Assembly: GCA_006384855.1 (NCBI GenBank)
Contig: VCJN01001821.1
Coordinates: 1-64,000, forward strand
DNA length: 64,000 nt
Source of the DNA: Tetraselmis striata
Lineage: Eukaryota > Chlorophyta > Chlorodendrophyceae > Chlorodendrales > Chlorodendraceae
Direction: 5' to 3'
The notes under the pieces were generated by a model. That model was not told the origin of the DNA. It saw only the letters and a list, made by a program, of their open reading frames with translations, and ran no database searches. Within the stretch, counting starts at the first letter, position 1. Each line of letters begins with the position of its first letter. Positions 55,701-64,000 of this stretch are shown here, piece after piece. Both the position numbers and the translations under genes were made by a program.

Positions 55701-56748
55701 GCCCCCTCCACTCTCCCATAGACCACTCTGCGCTGGACCTCGCGCTGGAGGAGGACCTCGATGAGGGGAGTCAGGTGCGTTCCGGGCGGGGGCGGGCCAC
55801 CTGACACCCGCCGACCCGCCGCATGCGCTGAGGGGCCCGATGGTGTGCCTGCGCGCGTGGCAGGGCATGATGCGGCTGCTGGAGAGCTGCGGCATGAGCC
55901 GCGCCTCCGAGAACGCCACCAAGACAGGTCCCCCTTCCCCCCCGCTTCCCTTGCCCCCTCCTGCGCCTCCACAACTTGAGCCATACCGACGGGCGCCGGC
56001 GCGGTAGCAAGAACAATGCGTCTAAGAACCTGACGCGCCTCCAGGGGATCGAATAGAGACAAAGGTGCAGCGGAACTATGGCGGAGGTTCCTGTGGGTTG
56101 CATGCAGGCCCCATATGAGGCTTACAAGACCGTTAGAGTTACAACTGCGGGGTTACGGGCGCTCGTATCCCTTCAAGATGCCGGTTCCCAGGGCTGAGGG
56201 TGCTGTGGCGCAGGGATGGCGCGGCACGGCAGCAGCCGGCTGGGCCTCTTCGACGCCACCAACCACGAGGCCTCCAACCACGCGTCGCTGCTGGGCCGCG
56301 CCGCCGCGCCCTCCGCCGCGGCCGGCAAAGCGGCGCCCAGGGCGACCTTCACCTTCCTGATGGGCCGCAACAAACCCGACGCCGCGCTGCCCCGCGAGGC
56401 CGCGCCGCCGCCGCCCGAGCCGGAGCTCCCGCACAGCCAGCCCTCGCAGGTGCGCCCGCCCCCCACCCCCCAACGCCGGCCCTCCACCCCCAATCCCTGT
56501 GCGCGGACCCAACCCTCGGCTCACGGCGCTGCGCCAGCTACACACGGTAGTCCATACATACATACGCCGGGCTGAATCGCCGCCTGCCTGGCCCGCAGGG
56601 CGCCAACCTGCCGTCCATCATCGCGGACAAGGCCGCGACGTCCTTTGGTGGCCTCCTCTCCGGGAAGCACCCACCAGGTGACCTCCCCCCCCCCCCCCTT
56701 TCCCCCCCTACCACCCCAGGTTTAACGATTTGCGTTTTTGGGTTCTAG
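51779..56748 (+). CDS. CLSPN: Claspin/Mrc1-like replication checkpoint mediator, about 12 exons
   Basis: Claspin/Mrc1 proteins travel with the replication fork and pass ATR signals to the effector kinase. Exons: 51779-52210 (3' edge uncertain), 52447-52639, 52794-52899, 52999-53152, 53765-54034, 54140-54709, 55008-55212, 55722-55774, 55864-55927, 56214-56449, 56599-56677, and probably 56720-56748, giving about 796 residues. From exon 2 on, all phases agree. The protein is very acidic. The best family signal is in exons 6-7: GFVEMEAEMSDDEG, LKGLIGTAREGKRDEA, RDDEELRLAMQARKRGYRR, then SDDEDEDRAARRRR, which follows the Mrc1-like domain pattern. Near the end FTFLMGRNKPD fits the family's C-terminal segment. 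The CHK1-binding repeats of animal Claspin are not seen. Introns 2, 3, 6 and 11 carry C-runs. Assignment is by motif pattern, so moderately sure. Confidence 0.7.
55359..55646. repeat. Foldback (MITE-like) element in intron 7 of the Claspin-like gene
   Basis: A left arm at 55359-55476 (GATGGTAGATTATTAGCAAT onward) and a right arm at 55538-55646 are near-perfect reverse complements over about 110 bases, around a spacer of some 60 bases. It would form a long hairpin in DNA and in pre-mRNA. It has no coding part. The arms differ by a few substitutions and short gaps. Confidence 0.85.
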
Positions 56749-57892
56749 GTGGACAGGCCCAAGCTCCCCCAAGTACCCCCAAGGTTGTATGGTTTCATAT
56801 TTTTAGGATGTTAGGATTTTTAGTGGACCCCGGGGTTTTAGGGCTTTAGGGTTTGATTTTTAGGTTTTAGCGGAACCCCCCTCCGCCCTGCGGTTGTCGT
56901 TCAAGAGCCCCTCGCCGAATCTGCTTGAGAGCGTTGAGAGAAGTCCACCATGCACGTGTGCCTGGACAGTCCCAGAACAGCCGTCGAAATGCGGGTTCTG
57001 ATGCAGCCTCAACAGTCTATATGTAGGATAAAAGTTTGGCGAGTAGAATGCAACAGATTAGGAATGATAGGAAATGTGTTGGCAGGTGGGATTGTTTTGA
57101 AAAAACTGACTGAATGGTACCTCTTGGTTATATTGTTGGGATTCGGTTTCGGAAAGCACCCAGTACATTGTTTGAGTATGTGTTGTGCCATCTGCGGAGG
57201 AAACGTAAACGTATGTGGTTTGAAAGTGTATAGTGCAGGAATGCGGTCCGATGCGCAGCGGCAGGACTAACCTTAATCTAATAGTACTAGCGGCATGCAG
57301 CGTCCTACTTTTTACGTGTCATGTAGTCATTACTACGGGGTATTGTTTGACGCGTATCTAACACACATATCCTCGCAAGGGCTACCTCGCGTGTTTGGCA
57401 AGGATACGGCAGACATGAAAGATTGCACAATCCATCACACACCCATACAGTCTGTTGCGATGGACCTTTCGCAATAATGATAAGTGACTATAATCATGCC
57501 CGAATATAGTAGGAATGGGAAAAACGCTATAGAAGGGTGGCAAAACACCAGGCGCCGCCGTTTAATGTATTGCCACCTTCACGATTGTAGTATTGATAAG
57601 AACACTCCAGCTCAAGAACTCGCCCCCCCCCCCCCCCCCCCCCCCTCCACCCGTAACCCGGACCTGTCTCCAAGAAGTCGGATGGTAAACGAAGCTGCGG
57701 GATCGCAGGGCGTGTGCTTATAGGCATGCACGCAAGCCCGTCGCCAAGCTGATGTGGTATGGGGGCCTATCAGCGGTACTACATTTGTACGTTTTAAGCA
57801 AGGCCGGATAACGTCTCGTGAGATTGCACATTCATTGGGGCAGAGCTAATAACCGCTCCTTTATCCCCCCCACTGTGCTGTTCACCACAGCA
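56749..57892. other. Spacer with degenerate telomere-like words; no gene seen
   Basis: 56799-56870 is a cluster of TTTTAGG, TTTAGGG and TTTTAGGGCTTTAGGG words. A C-run lies at 57623-57645. Frames such as plus 56950-57270 have no recognisable domain. Confidence 0.4.
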
Positions 57893-58048
57893 GCAGGTGG
57901 CACCGCCCGGGCTGGCAAATCCTCCTTCCTGGTGAATATGCTCCAGAAGCAGGGCAGCTGCGGCGCAGAGGATGGTCCTGGTGTGGCCCCGGCAGGCAGC
58001 GTCGCGCTCAACCTTAGCGCCGTGCTGGCAGTAAAGTCCCGGAAGTGA
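57893..58048 (+). pseudogene. Possible exon remnant with a P-loop (GBP-like?)
   Basis: After CTGTTCACCACAG, a good splice-acceptor-like stretch, the frame reads GGTARAGKSSFLVNMLQKQG, which has the GX4GKS pattern of a nucleotide-binding P-loop. Its setting (RAGKSSFLVN) recalls guanylate-binding proteins. The frame ends after some 50 residues, and no further exons were found before the ELIP gene. It may be a relic or a chance match. Confidence 0.25.
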
Positions 58049-58654
58049 AAAGTGAAGGGGGCATACCTCTCATCTCGCGACTATCAAGCCTCCTGTGAGG
58101 AGGTGTACCTCGCAATGAACCAAGTGTAATCATCTCAAGCCCACTGACACTGTCCAGTAATATGTTGGGATGGAACTGGTTATATCCTCCTAGCTACATA
58201 TGCCTCACACATATGAATTTAATTGGGCTCTGCCAATGGAGGTGTCCCACTGGTTCGTTTGGAGTCGATACGAACTGGAATTAGAAGTTATGCTGCTGCA
58301 GCGGGAGGTAGGTATAGCTTCTTATATGAAAATTATGTGTTAAACAAGTGTGAACAATATTGTTGCGAACTGAGATCATTATGATTGGAGTGTAAATATA
58401 TATTGCATTTACGCAGAATATGTTTATTAATAACAAGTTCGCATTCTTATCAGCATTGCGCAAAGGGAATTATTGAGCAATGTATATTTTTACAAAGGCA
58501 ACATGCCTTGCATGCTATTGGCTTCTTTGCTATCTATATCATACAGGTATGAGCTCGTCGTTTGACAAGTATACATTACCCATTCTGCATACTGCTCGTC
58601 ATTATTAGGACGGAACACCCTCTCGTTCCTCGACTTGCAGGCGCAACTCGGCGC
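58049..58654. other. Spacer and 3' flank of the ELIP-like gene
   Basis: AT-rich, with no supported gene. Confidence 0.4.
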
Positions 58655-59305
58655 TTAGAAGAGGGCTCCGCCACTTACCGCCTCCGCCCCCAGTAGAACC
58701 GCGAAACCCAGCATCGCGGCACGGCCGTTGATTAGCTCGGCCGTGGGGTTGAAGGGGCCGAACTTGACGGGCTTGCGGCCGACTGTGCCGAGAGGGACGA
58801 GACTGGCGGAGCTGAGAACCAAAAAAGCTGCAAACACAGGAATCGGCGCCATGCTCAGCTGCTCCGACACCGGCACGTGCGTCGCCAGCTCAGCGCCCAG
58901 AGCAGCGGTGAAGCCCAGCATCGCCAGACGGCCGTTGATAATCTCGGGGCCCGGGCCGCTGAAGGCCATCGCCTCACCGGCGGAAATCGGCTCCACGCTG
59001 CGGGGTGCAGAGTCCTGAGCATTCTCGCGAACAGCTTCCTGCACGAAGCTGTTCAGCGACTCGGGGTTTTCCTTTGGAAGGCCCAGATCGTCCACTTCAG
59101 AGTCCTTGGCGGATGGGGGCTGGGCGAACGCACGCAGATCGCGACACCCCGAGACCTCTGGGTGTGCGGCACCAGTAGGGCGAGGGAAGCGAGCACCGAG
59201 GGGCGCAGCCAGGGAAGGACTGGCCTTGGAATTGCGAACAGCTACTCCGGCCTGAGTTGGTGCCACACGAGAGGCGGCGGACGCGGAGATGGTGGAGACA
59301 GCCAT
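58655..59305 (-). CDS. ELIP-like three-helix chlorophyll-binding protein
   Basis: Early light-induced proteins sit in the thylakoid membrane and protect against excess light by binding free chlorophyll and carotenoids. This single-exon frame encodes 216 residues. Residues 1-60 are rich in Ala, Ser and Arg and look like a chloroplast transit peptide. An acidic linker follows (about 66-105). Helix 1 has EIINGRLAMLGF (121-132), helix 2 is about 152-173, and helix 3 has ELINGRAAMLGF (190-201). The two ExxNGRxAM motifs are the pigment-binding signature. The length fits ELIPs, not the longer LHCs. A CCAAT/TATA pair lies about 155 bases upstream, and light or stress induction is likely from family knowledge. 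It is the only long host gene here without introns. Confidence 0.92.
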   Translation of the reverse strand: MAVSTISASAASRVAPTQAGVAVRNSKASPSLAAPLGARFPRPTGAAHPEVSGCRDLRAFAQPPSAKDSEVDDLGLPKENPESLNSFVQEAVRENAQDSAPRSVEPISAGEAMAFSGPGPEIINGRLAMLGFTAALGAELATHVPVSEQLSMAPIPVFAAFLVLSSASLVPLGTVGRKPVKFGPFNPTAELINGRAAMLGFAVLLGAEAVSGGALF

Positions 59306-59454
59306 CGTAATGATTAGGCTTTAAAAACTGAAGTCGGGAACTGAGTTGTAAAACTTGAGGTTGAGATGCCGTACAGGTAGATAGCGTCTGATAGATGGTT
59401 GGGATTCTGATAGAACTTGATGAGATAGATGTATCGATGGGTAGTGCTCGCATT

Positions 59455-59474
59455 CTCTTATATGCCAATTGGCT
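59455..59474 (-). promoter_or_regulatory. CCAAT and TATA boxes of the ELIP-like gene
   Basis: On the minus strand AGCCAATTGGCATATAAGAG places a CCAAT word directly before TATAAGAG. It lies about 150 bases before the ATG, giving a 5' leader of some 120 bases if transcription starts about 30 bases downstream. No other gene lies closer. Confidence 0.65.
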
Positions 59475-60250
59475 GACGGGGAGCTCGCTGCGTTTCCCCA
59501 GATGCCGCTCCTTCGACCGGGCGACCTGCTCGTACGAATGCTACGCTGCGCTGCTGCGCCTGTGCTCCCTCCGCGACTTTTAGGTGGCAAAGCCCGCGTC
59601 GACCGCAAATTTCACATGATGCGAAGCGAAGCACATCATATATTGCTGTAAAAGTAGAAATAAAGCGCTAAAGAAGTGGACAATACCGAATGAAACAGCG
59701 ATCTTGCGCGCGCTTTCCTCCTTTCGAGGGTAAAAGTAATCCCTTTTCTGGGATGCGGCTCGAGGCTGCGCACATGTGTCGCTCAGCAGCATATCAGGAT
59801 TTCACTTTTCGCCAATTTCATACGGGCAGTAATACGGATTAATACTAAATCCTTACTACCGCGTGCGTGTGGGCGTTTCCTGCCATTTCGGGAGATTTCC
59901 TGATCGCCTTTTGCAGCTACAGTACCGCCGCCCCCTGATAATATTTTCAGCGCAACCGGCGCGCCGTCTTATGCTGCTGATGAGAATGCCGAGCACATGT
60001 ACAATAATTACGGGTACAGCACATCCTGTAGTTTTCCCCCGCCCCCGGGACGTCAGACTGTACAGGACTGGCACCAGTGAAACCCTTGCAGCGTCTCTAC
60101 GACGGCGGCCGTTTAGGCATCAGCAATCCAGTTTCAAAGTTGAATATAGTTATGCCAAAAAGGTCGCGCAGGCTGTTTTACACGGTCAAGAGCCGAAATT
60201 GGCATGAAGGTAAAGTGACAAGCGCGGAGGGAAAACGCAGTTAGGGAGGG
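59475..60250. other. Spacer without a supported gene
   Basis: Upstream flank of the ELIP-like gene and the left flank of the tyrosine-recombinase element. No gene seen. Confidence 0.4.
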
Positions 60251-62202
60251 CGCTGCGTGAAACGCAGCGAAAACTGGAAGATGGCAGGCTCAGCTGTTAT
60301 GGCTGCTTTTGGGTCTACTCGTGCTGCACCCAAAAAGGGCGCAACGACAGGTGCCTAGCTCCCGTACCACTGAGCAACGCTTATAGCTGAAAAGCGGTTA
60401 GGTCAAGGGAGGAAACCCCTTACACTAGTTTACATCATTTCAAAGTCGAGTCTGGTTTTGCCAGTCATGAGCGAACGGAGAGAGCGGTGGATTGACGGAG
60501 GAGGGATAGCGCCAGGTCATGAAGAGGCACCGGGAAGGCCACCGCTGCGGAGTCATGTTGGACTTGGAAGTGGCGGAGGGGCGCGATGTGGCCAATTAAG
60601 AACCACGCGCCATGTGAAGGAAAAAGGATGGGGTCGATGTAGTCCAGAACGACGTCGGAGTTAGTGGCCCAGCCGCCTTGGTAGCGAATGTAGGATAATG
60701 GAGCTCCTAAGGCGTTAGCGGCAGACGCTGCTCCCTTGCGAAGGCTGTGCGAGGTCCAGGAAGTGCCGGCAGGAGAGGCAGCACCGACAAGACGAACGGT
60801 TGTAGACAGCCGGTCCGACATTGTAGCGGCGGTCCAAGCTTTTGACTGCTCGCTTGGGGTGACCGCCCAGAAGTTTGTCTCAGCCAAGGCAACAGAAACC
60901 AGGGGGGGCAGATTGTAGGTGGTCGATGAAGTGGTGCATGAGACGTGCAACTCGGTCACCGAAAGGTGGCCTCGCAAAGCCCCCGCAGCTCCGACGAAAG
61001 GCGCCCCAAACCGTCACTCGTGCTAACCTTCGCGGCCACACCCACGTCCACCACCACGTCCTCGTCCACGCCCGCGCCCTGCAGCCGCTGCCGCTACCCC
61101 AGCAGTAGCGGTTGCTTTTGCGCTGCTCGCAACTGTCGCCTCGAAGACGCGACGCTTGTAGTCCTTCATGAGGTCCCCAAAGATCGCGGAACCAAGATGC
61201 TCAAAAGCAGGCTGAAAGTGCTGAGCTTGGAGCACGACCAGAACACCTTGGTCACCGTGCACACGCTTATTGACCACATTAAGTCTCCGTAGGAAGGCCA
61301 AACGAAAGATAAACGCCTTGTCGATGGCTTCGGCGTGGTTCCGAGCTCTCGCGAGGTAGGGGGTGAAGTCCTGACTTGCAACAGGGACGTAGGGCAGCAG
61401 CTCGTCGAGAGCTACGAAAAGTGCGGCCATGTGGGCGCCGAAACACGACATCCGTAGATACTTGTCCTGGGCCGGCAGACGCCGGTCATCATGCTTGAGG
61501 TACTCGTTCGTTAGGTCGGTGCTCAGGGGGAAGAGTCCAGGCACTCGCCTGACCGGTCGAACGGCCTCGTAACCAGACTCTGCTCGCTGCAGTAACTCTG
61601 GCACCGCGAGGTAGTCATCTGCGTCACTCACGGATTTTGCTCCGACACGGCCGCTCTGGGCTAGCTCTAGCAAGTCGGGGCGCTCTGCGGCTCCCCCGCT
61701 GCCTGTCGGCTGTCCCGCGATGCGCATGCCCGGAACCGGAGCTATCTCCATCAACAACGCGCTCACGAGCCGTCAGTTGGGCCAACGTTGTTGCAAGCTC
61801 ACGCAACAATGTAGCCTGGGCCTTCACGTCTGCGTGTAGCGACTCGAGCGTCGGCTCAACGACGGGTTCTTCTCCATCTGGCATGGTAACGCACGGACGT
61901 ACGGATGAGAATATCACACACGGGTGGTGAGCCGGGTATGGTCTTGAACAACCTGGGGTGACCTTGCTCGCAACAGGTTACGAGACAGTTTTAACATCGG
62001 CTGCGTGTAACGCAGCGAAAACTGGAAGATGGCAGGCTCAACCGTTATGGCTAGCTGCTTTTATGTCTAGCTACTCGTGCTGCACCCAAAAAGGCGCAAC
62101 GACATGTGCCTAGTTCCCGTACCACTGTGCAGCACTTGTAGCTGAAAAGCGGTTAGGTCAAGGGAGGAAACCCCATAAACTAGTTTATATCAATACGAAA
62201 GC
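60251..62202 (-). mobile_element. Short tyrosine-recombinase element with direct terminal repeats (fossil)
   Basis: Direct repeats of about 195 bases bound it: 60251-60445 and 62000-62202. Both carry AACGCAGCGAAAACTGG, CGTGCTGCACCCAAAAAG and AAGCGGTTAGGTCAAGGGAG, and they are much alike, so this is the youngest of the copies. On the minus strand a gag-like or DNA-binding part (about 61023-61900) ends in a Gly/Arg-rich tail. A C-terminal tyrosine-recombinase part (about 60465-60977, with HSLRKGAASAANALG) follows. The element is short and incomplete compared with the 3-kb relative at 31.0 kb, so it is broken or non-autonomous. Confidence 0.7.
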
Positions 62203-63272
62203 CGGTAGTACTGCGAGGTAATAACGCAGATATAGCTGTAAAATAAATGGGAATTTGCATCATATGCCATGATGATGATCATATGAATGTGTCAAGGTGC
62301 CTACTCGATGCCTCTTGCGACACCATGTTGTCGTCGTGGCGGACTGTGCGATGGTTTGCTCGACTAGCCAGGGCGAACGTAGGGCTAGCGCTAGAGTAAG
62401 GTAGCTCCGCGGGCGCACCTTCCACTTTGTTAGTGGGGGTCACTAGCCCCGCGTGATGCCGCGTTTAACTAGTAAGATCAAAATGCTGGACGATATCGAT
62501 GCGGGCGCGTTACGAGTCGCGTTAATAAATCGCCAGCTAGTAGCGTCTGCGCGTACCAACACCTAGTAGGGCATATAGTCGCTATGTTCAGGCGCATTGT
62601 ATGCGACAAACTAATTGGCTGCCACAGTACGTCACGGGTGTTCTTGCTGCGGGCCTGTGCCGGGCTGCACATTGTGATACAATTATGCATCACCCGAGCA
62701 TTTCCCACAGCCCGCAGATTGGCACGGACTCACGCCCGCATGCCGGGGCGGTACCTGGAACATTGCCATGCGTTCGGTATAGGAGAGAATAGTTGAGTGA
62801 AACATATGAGACAATCGAGCATATGTCGGTCGGGTGTCCGCGGTGGGGGCATCACCGCCATAGTCGCGGGTCGTTATTTGTCCTGGAGTCAGTGGATCAT
62901 CAGTCAGTACTGGTGAGAGTATTGCACACGTCCTCTCAGGGTTCGATAAAAACAAGATCTAGGAACGATGGGCCATGTACATGAACACGGATTCTAGGGG
63001 AAACGGGATGAAATTCCTACACAATGTACAATGGGGCTACATGCACAAAAACCATGAATTTGCACACATGTTGCGTAGTATAATGCTCTTCGGCTTGCCT
63101 TTGAAGTTGCCGACTGCGTCAGCGCTTGCTGCCATGATATGCGATCGGACACAGTTGACTGTCATGTAGTGTCGATGCCAATTGCCAAACTTACATCTTG
63201 AGGGCCTTTTGGATTGCGCAGCATAGCAGCTGTTGGTCAAGCTGGGGCTCCCCTCGGGCACTACTTGCGAGG
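62203..63272. other. Spacer without a supported gene
   Basis: Frames of 60-90 codons without recognisable domains; no repeat match found. Confidence 0.4.
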
Positions 63273-63560
63273 CACCCATGATCACAACATCCGGTGGGGT
63301 AGACGCTTAATGTCCAAGTTAGCCAAGCTACCGCCAGGCTATATATATGTAGTAAATCAACGAGCACCTCCTCCCGGCTGTGAATAAATGATTACATGAG
63401 CCAGCTGCAAAATTCAAGAAATCCATACAGAAATCCAGATCACAACGCATGCGGCGGGGTAGATGATGCTCAAAGTCCAAGCCAGCGAAGCTGCCGCCGG
63501 GCTATGTAGTAGTAAATCAACGAGCACCTTCTCCCGGCTGTGAATAAATAGATGCCGCCC
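63273..63560. repeat. Two direct copies of a roughly 100-base unit, 185-base period
   Basis: GTAGTAAATCAACGAGCACC followed by TCTCCCGGCTGTGAATAAAT-like sequence occurs near 63349 and again near 63509. Each copy is preceded by a CCAAGCTACCGCCAGGCTAT-like stretch. No function seen. Confidence 0.75.
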
Positions 63561-64000
63561 GCCGTCCGAAGACTTCCTGCCGGTCCACGAGCAGAATAGC
63601 TACCGGCTACTACTAGTGTTGCGAGCACTTGGCCTTCAGAGGGCTGCAAGCTACCGGCAATGCGAAAGCAGCCGATACGTTGCATGCAGACAGGCCGTGA
63701 GTGTTGGCCTGCAGCTCCGTACGAACTGAGGAATAAATATCGTTTCCATTTTCAAGAAATTTCAATTTCATTTTCCCGCAACCTCACCCTCATTGTTCAC
63801 GCTGTATGATTAAGGATTAATCGAAAATGATGATTAATCAAGGATTACGCGCGTGATGGGAGACGACGGTAGACAGGCTGGGATGGCGAAATGGAGCCCA
63901 GGCAGGGCAAGCAGGCAAGTGCACACAGCATCGTTAAACATCGTGTTTGACCGATAGATGTCGTCACGTTCTTGTGCACGGCGCGCACACTCTAGCCGTC
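63561..64000. other. End of window; no gene seen
   Basis: No ORF, repeat or RNA gene could be supported. Confidence 0.4.

Overview
The window looks like nuclear DNA of a green alga (Chlorophyta). It has spliced, very GC-rich genes, chloroplast-type N-terminal extensions, an ELIP-type chlorophyll-binding protein, and short degenerate (T)TTTAGGG-like tracts. No bacterial operons, rRNA genes or intact tRNA genes were seen. Host genes sit as GC-rich islands in AT-richer, repeat-laden DNA. Long C/G homopolymers are everywhere. On the sense strand a C-run follows the 5' splice site in about half of the roughly 40 introns that can be placed.

Six host genes can be built exon by exon. (1) 518-5462, minus: a CobW/ZNG1-type G3E GTPase, the zinc-chaperone family, with 9 exons, a transit-peptide-like N-terminus and a long His/Asp-rich metal-binding linker. 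(2) 15220-24156, minus: the catalytic subunit of DNA polymerase alpha, with 16 exons. Its polymerase motifs are intact, but almost all cysteine ligands of the two C-terminal zinc sites are gone. (3) 36545-38931, minus: an atypical short-chain dehydrogenase (NAD(P)-binding, At2g37660-like), 6 exons. (4) 45933-47219, minus: a patatin-like lipid acyl hydrolase, 2 exons. (5) 51779-56748, plus: a Claspin/Mrc1-like replication-checkpoint mediator, about 12 exons. (6) 58655-59305, minus: a single-exon three-helix ELIP-like protein with a clear CCAAT/TATA promoter.

The spaces between are filled by mobile DNA. A LINE carries a long ORF (24718-28107, plus) with reverse transcriptase, a CCHC zinc finger and a restriction-like endonuclease. 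Truncated relatives of its 3' end lie at 5690-5945 and 13470-14195, and a second LINE family is at 28398-29560. Two copies of a tRNA-derived SINE lie at 30064-30350 and 48057-48335. Tyrosine-recombinase elements with direct terminal repeats lie at 9060-11410 (minus), 31003-33989 (plus) and 60251-62202 (minus); all are old and broken. A probable further terminal-repeat element is at 5954-8672. Small TIR or foldback elements sit inside introns of the polymerase and Claspin genes. Large tandem duplications occupy 39.6-43.5 kb.

The host genes do not form a pathway, although the Pol alpha subunit and the Claspin-like protein both act at replication forks. The most unusual signals are the loss of zinc ligands in Pol alpha, the C-run at the 5' splice sites, the GC-AG introns, and the SINE and TIR families.
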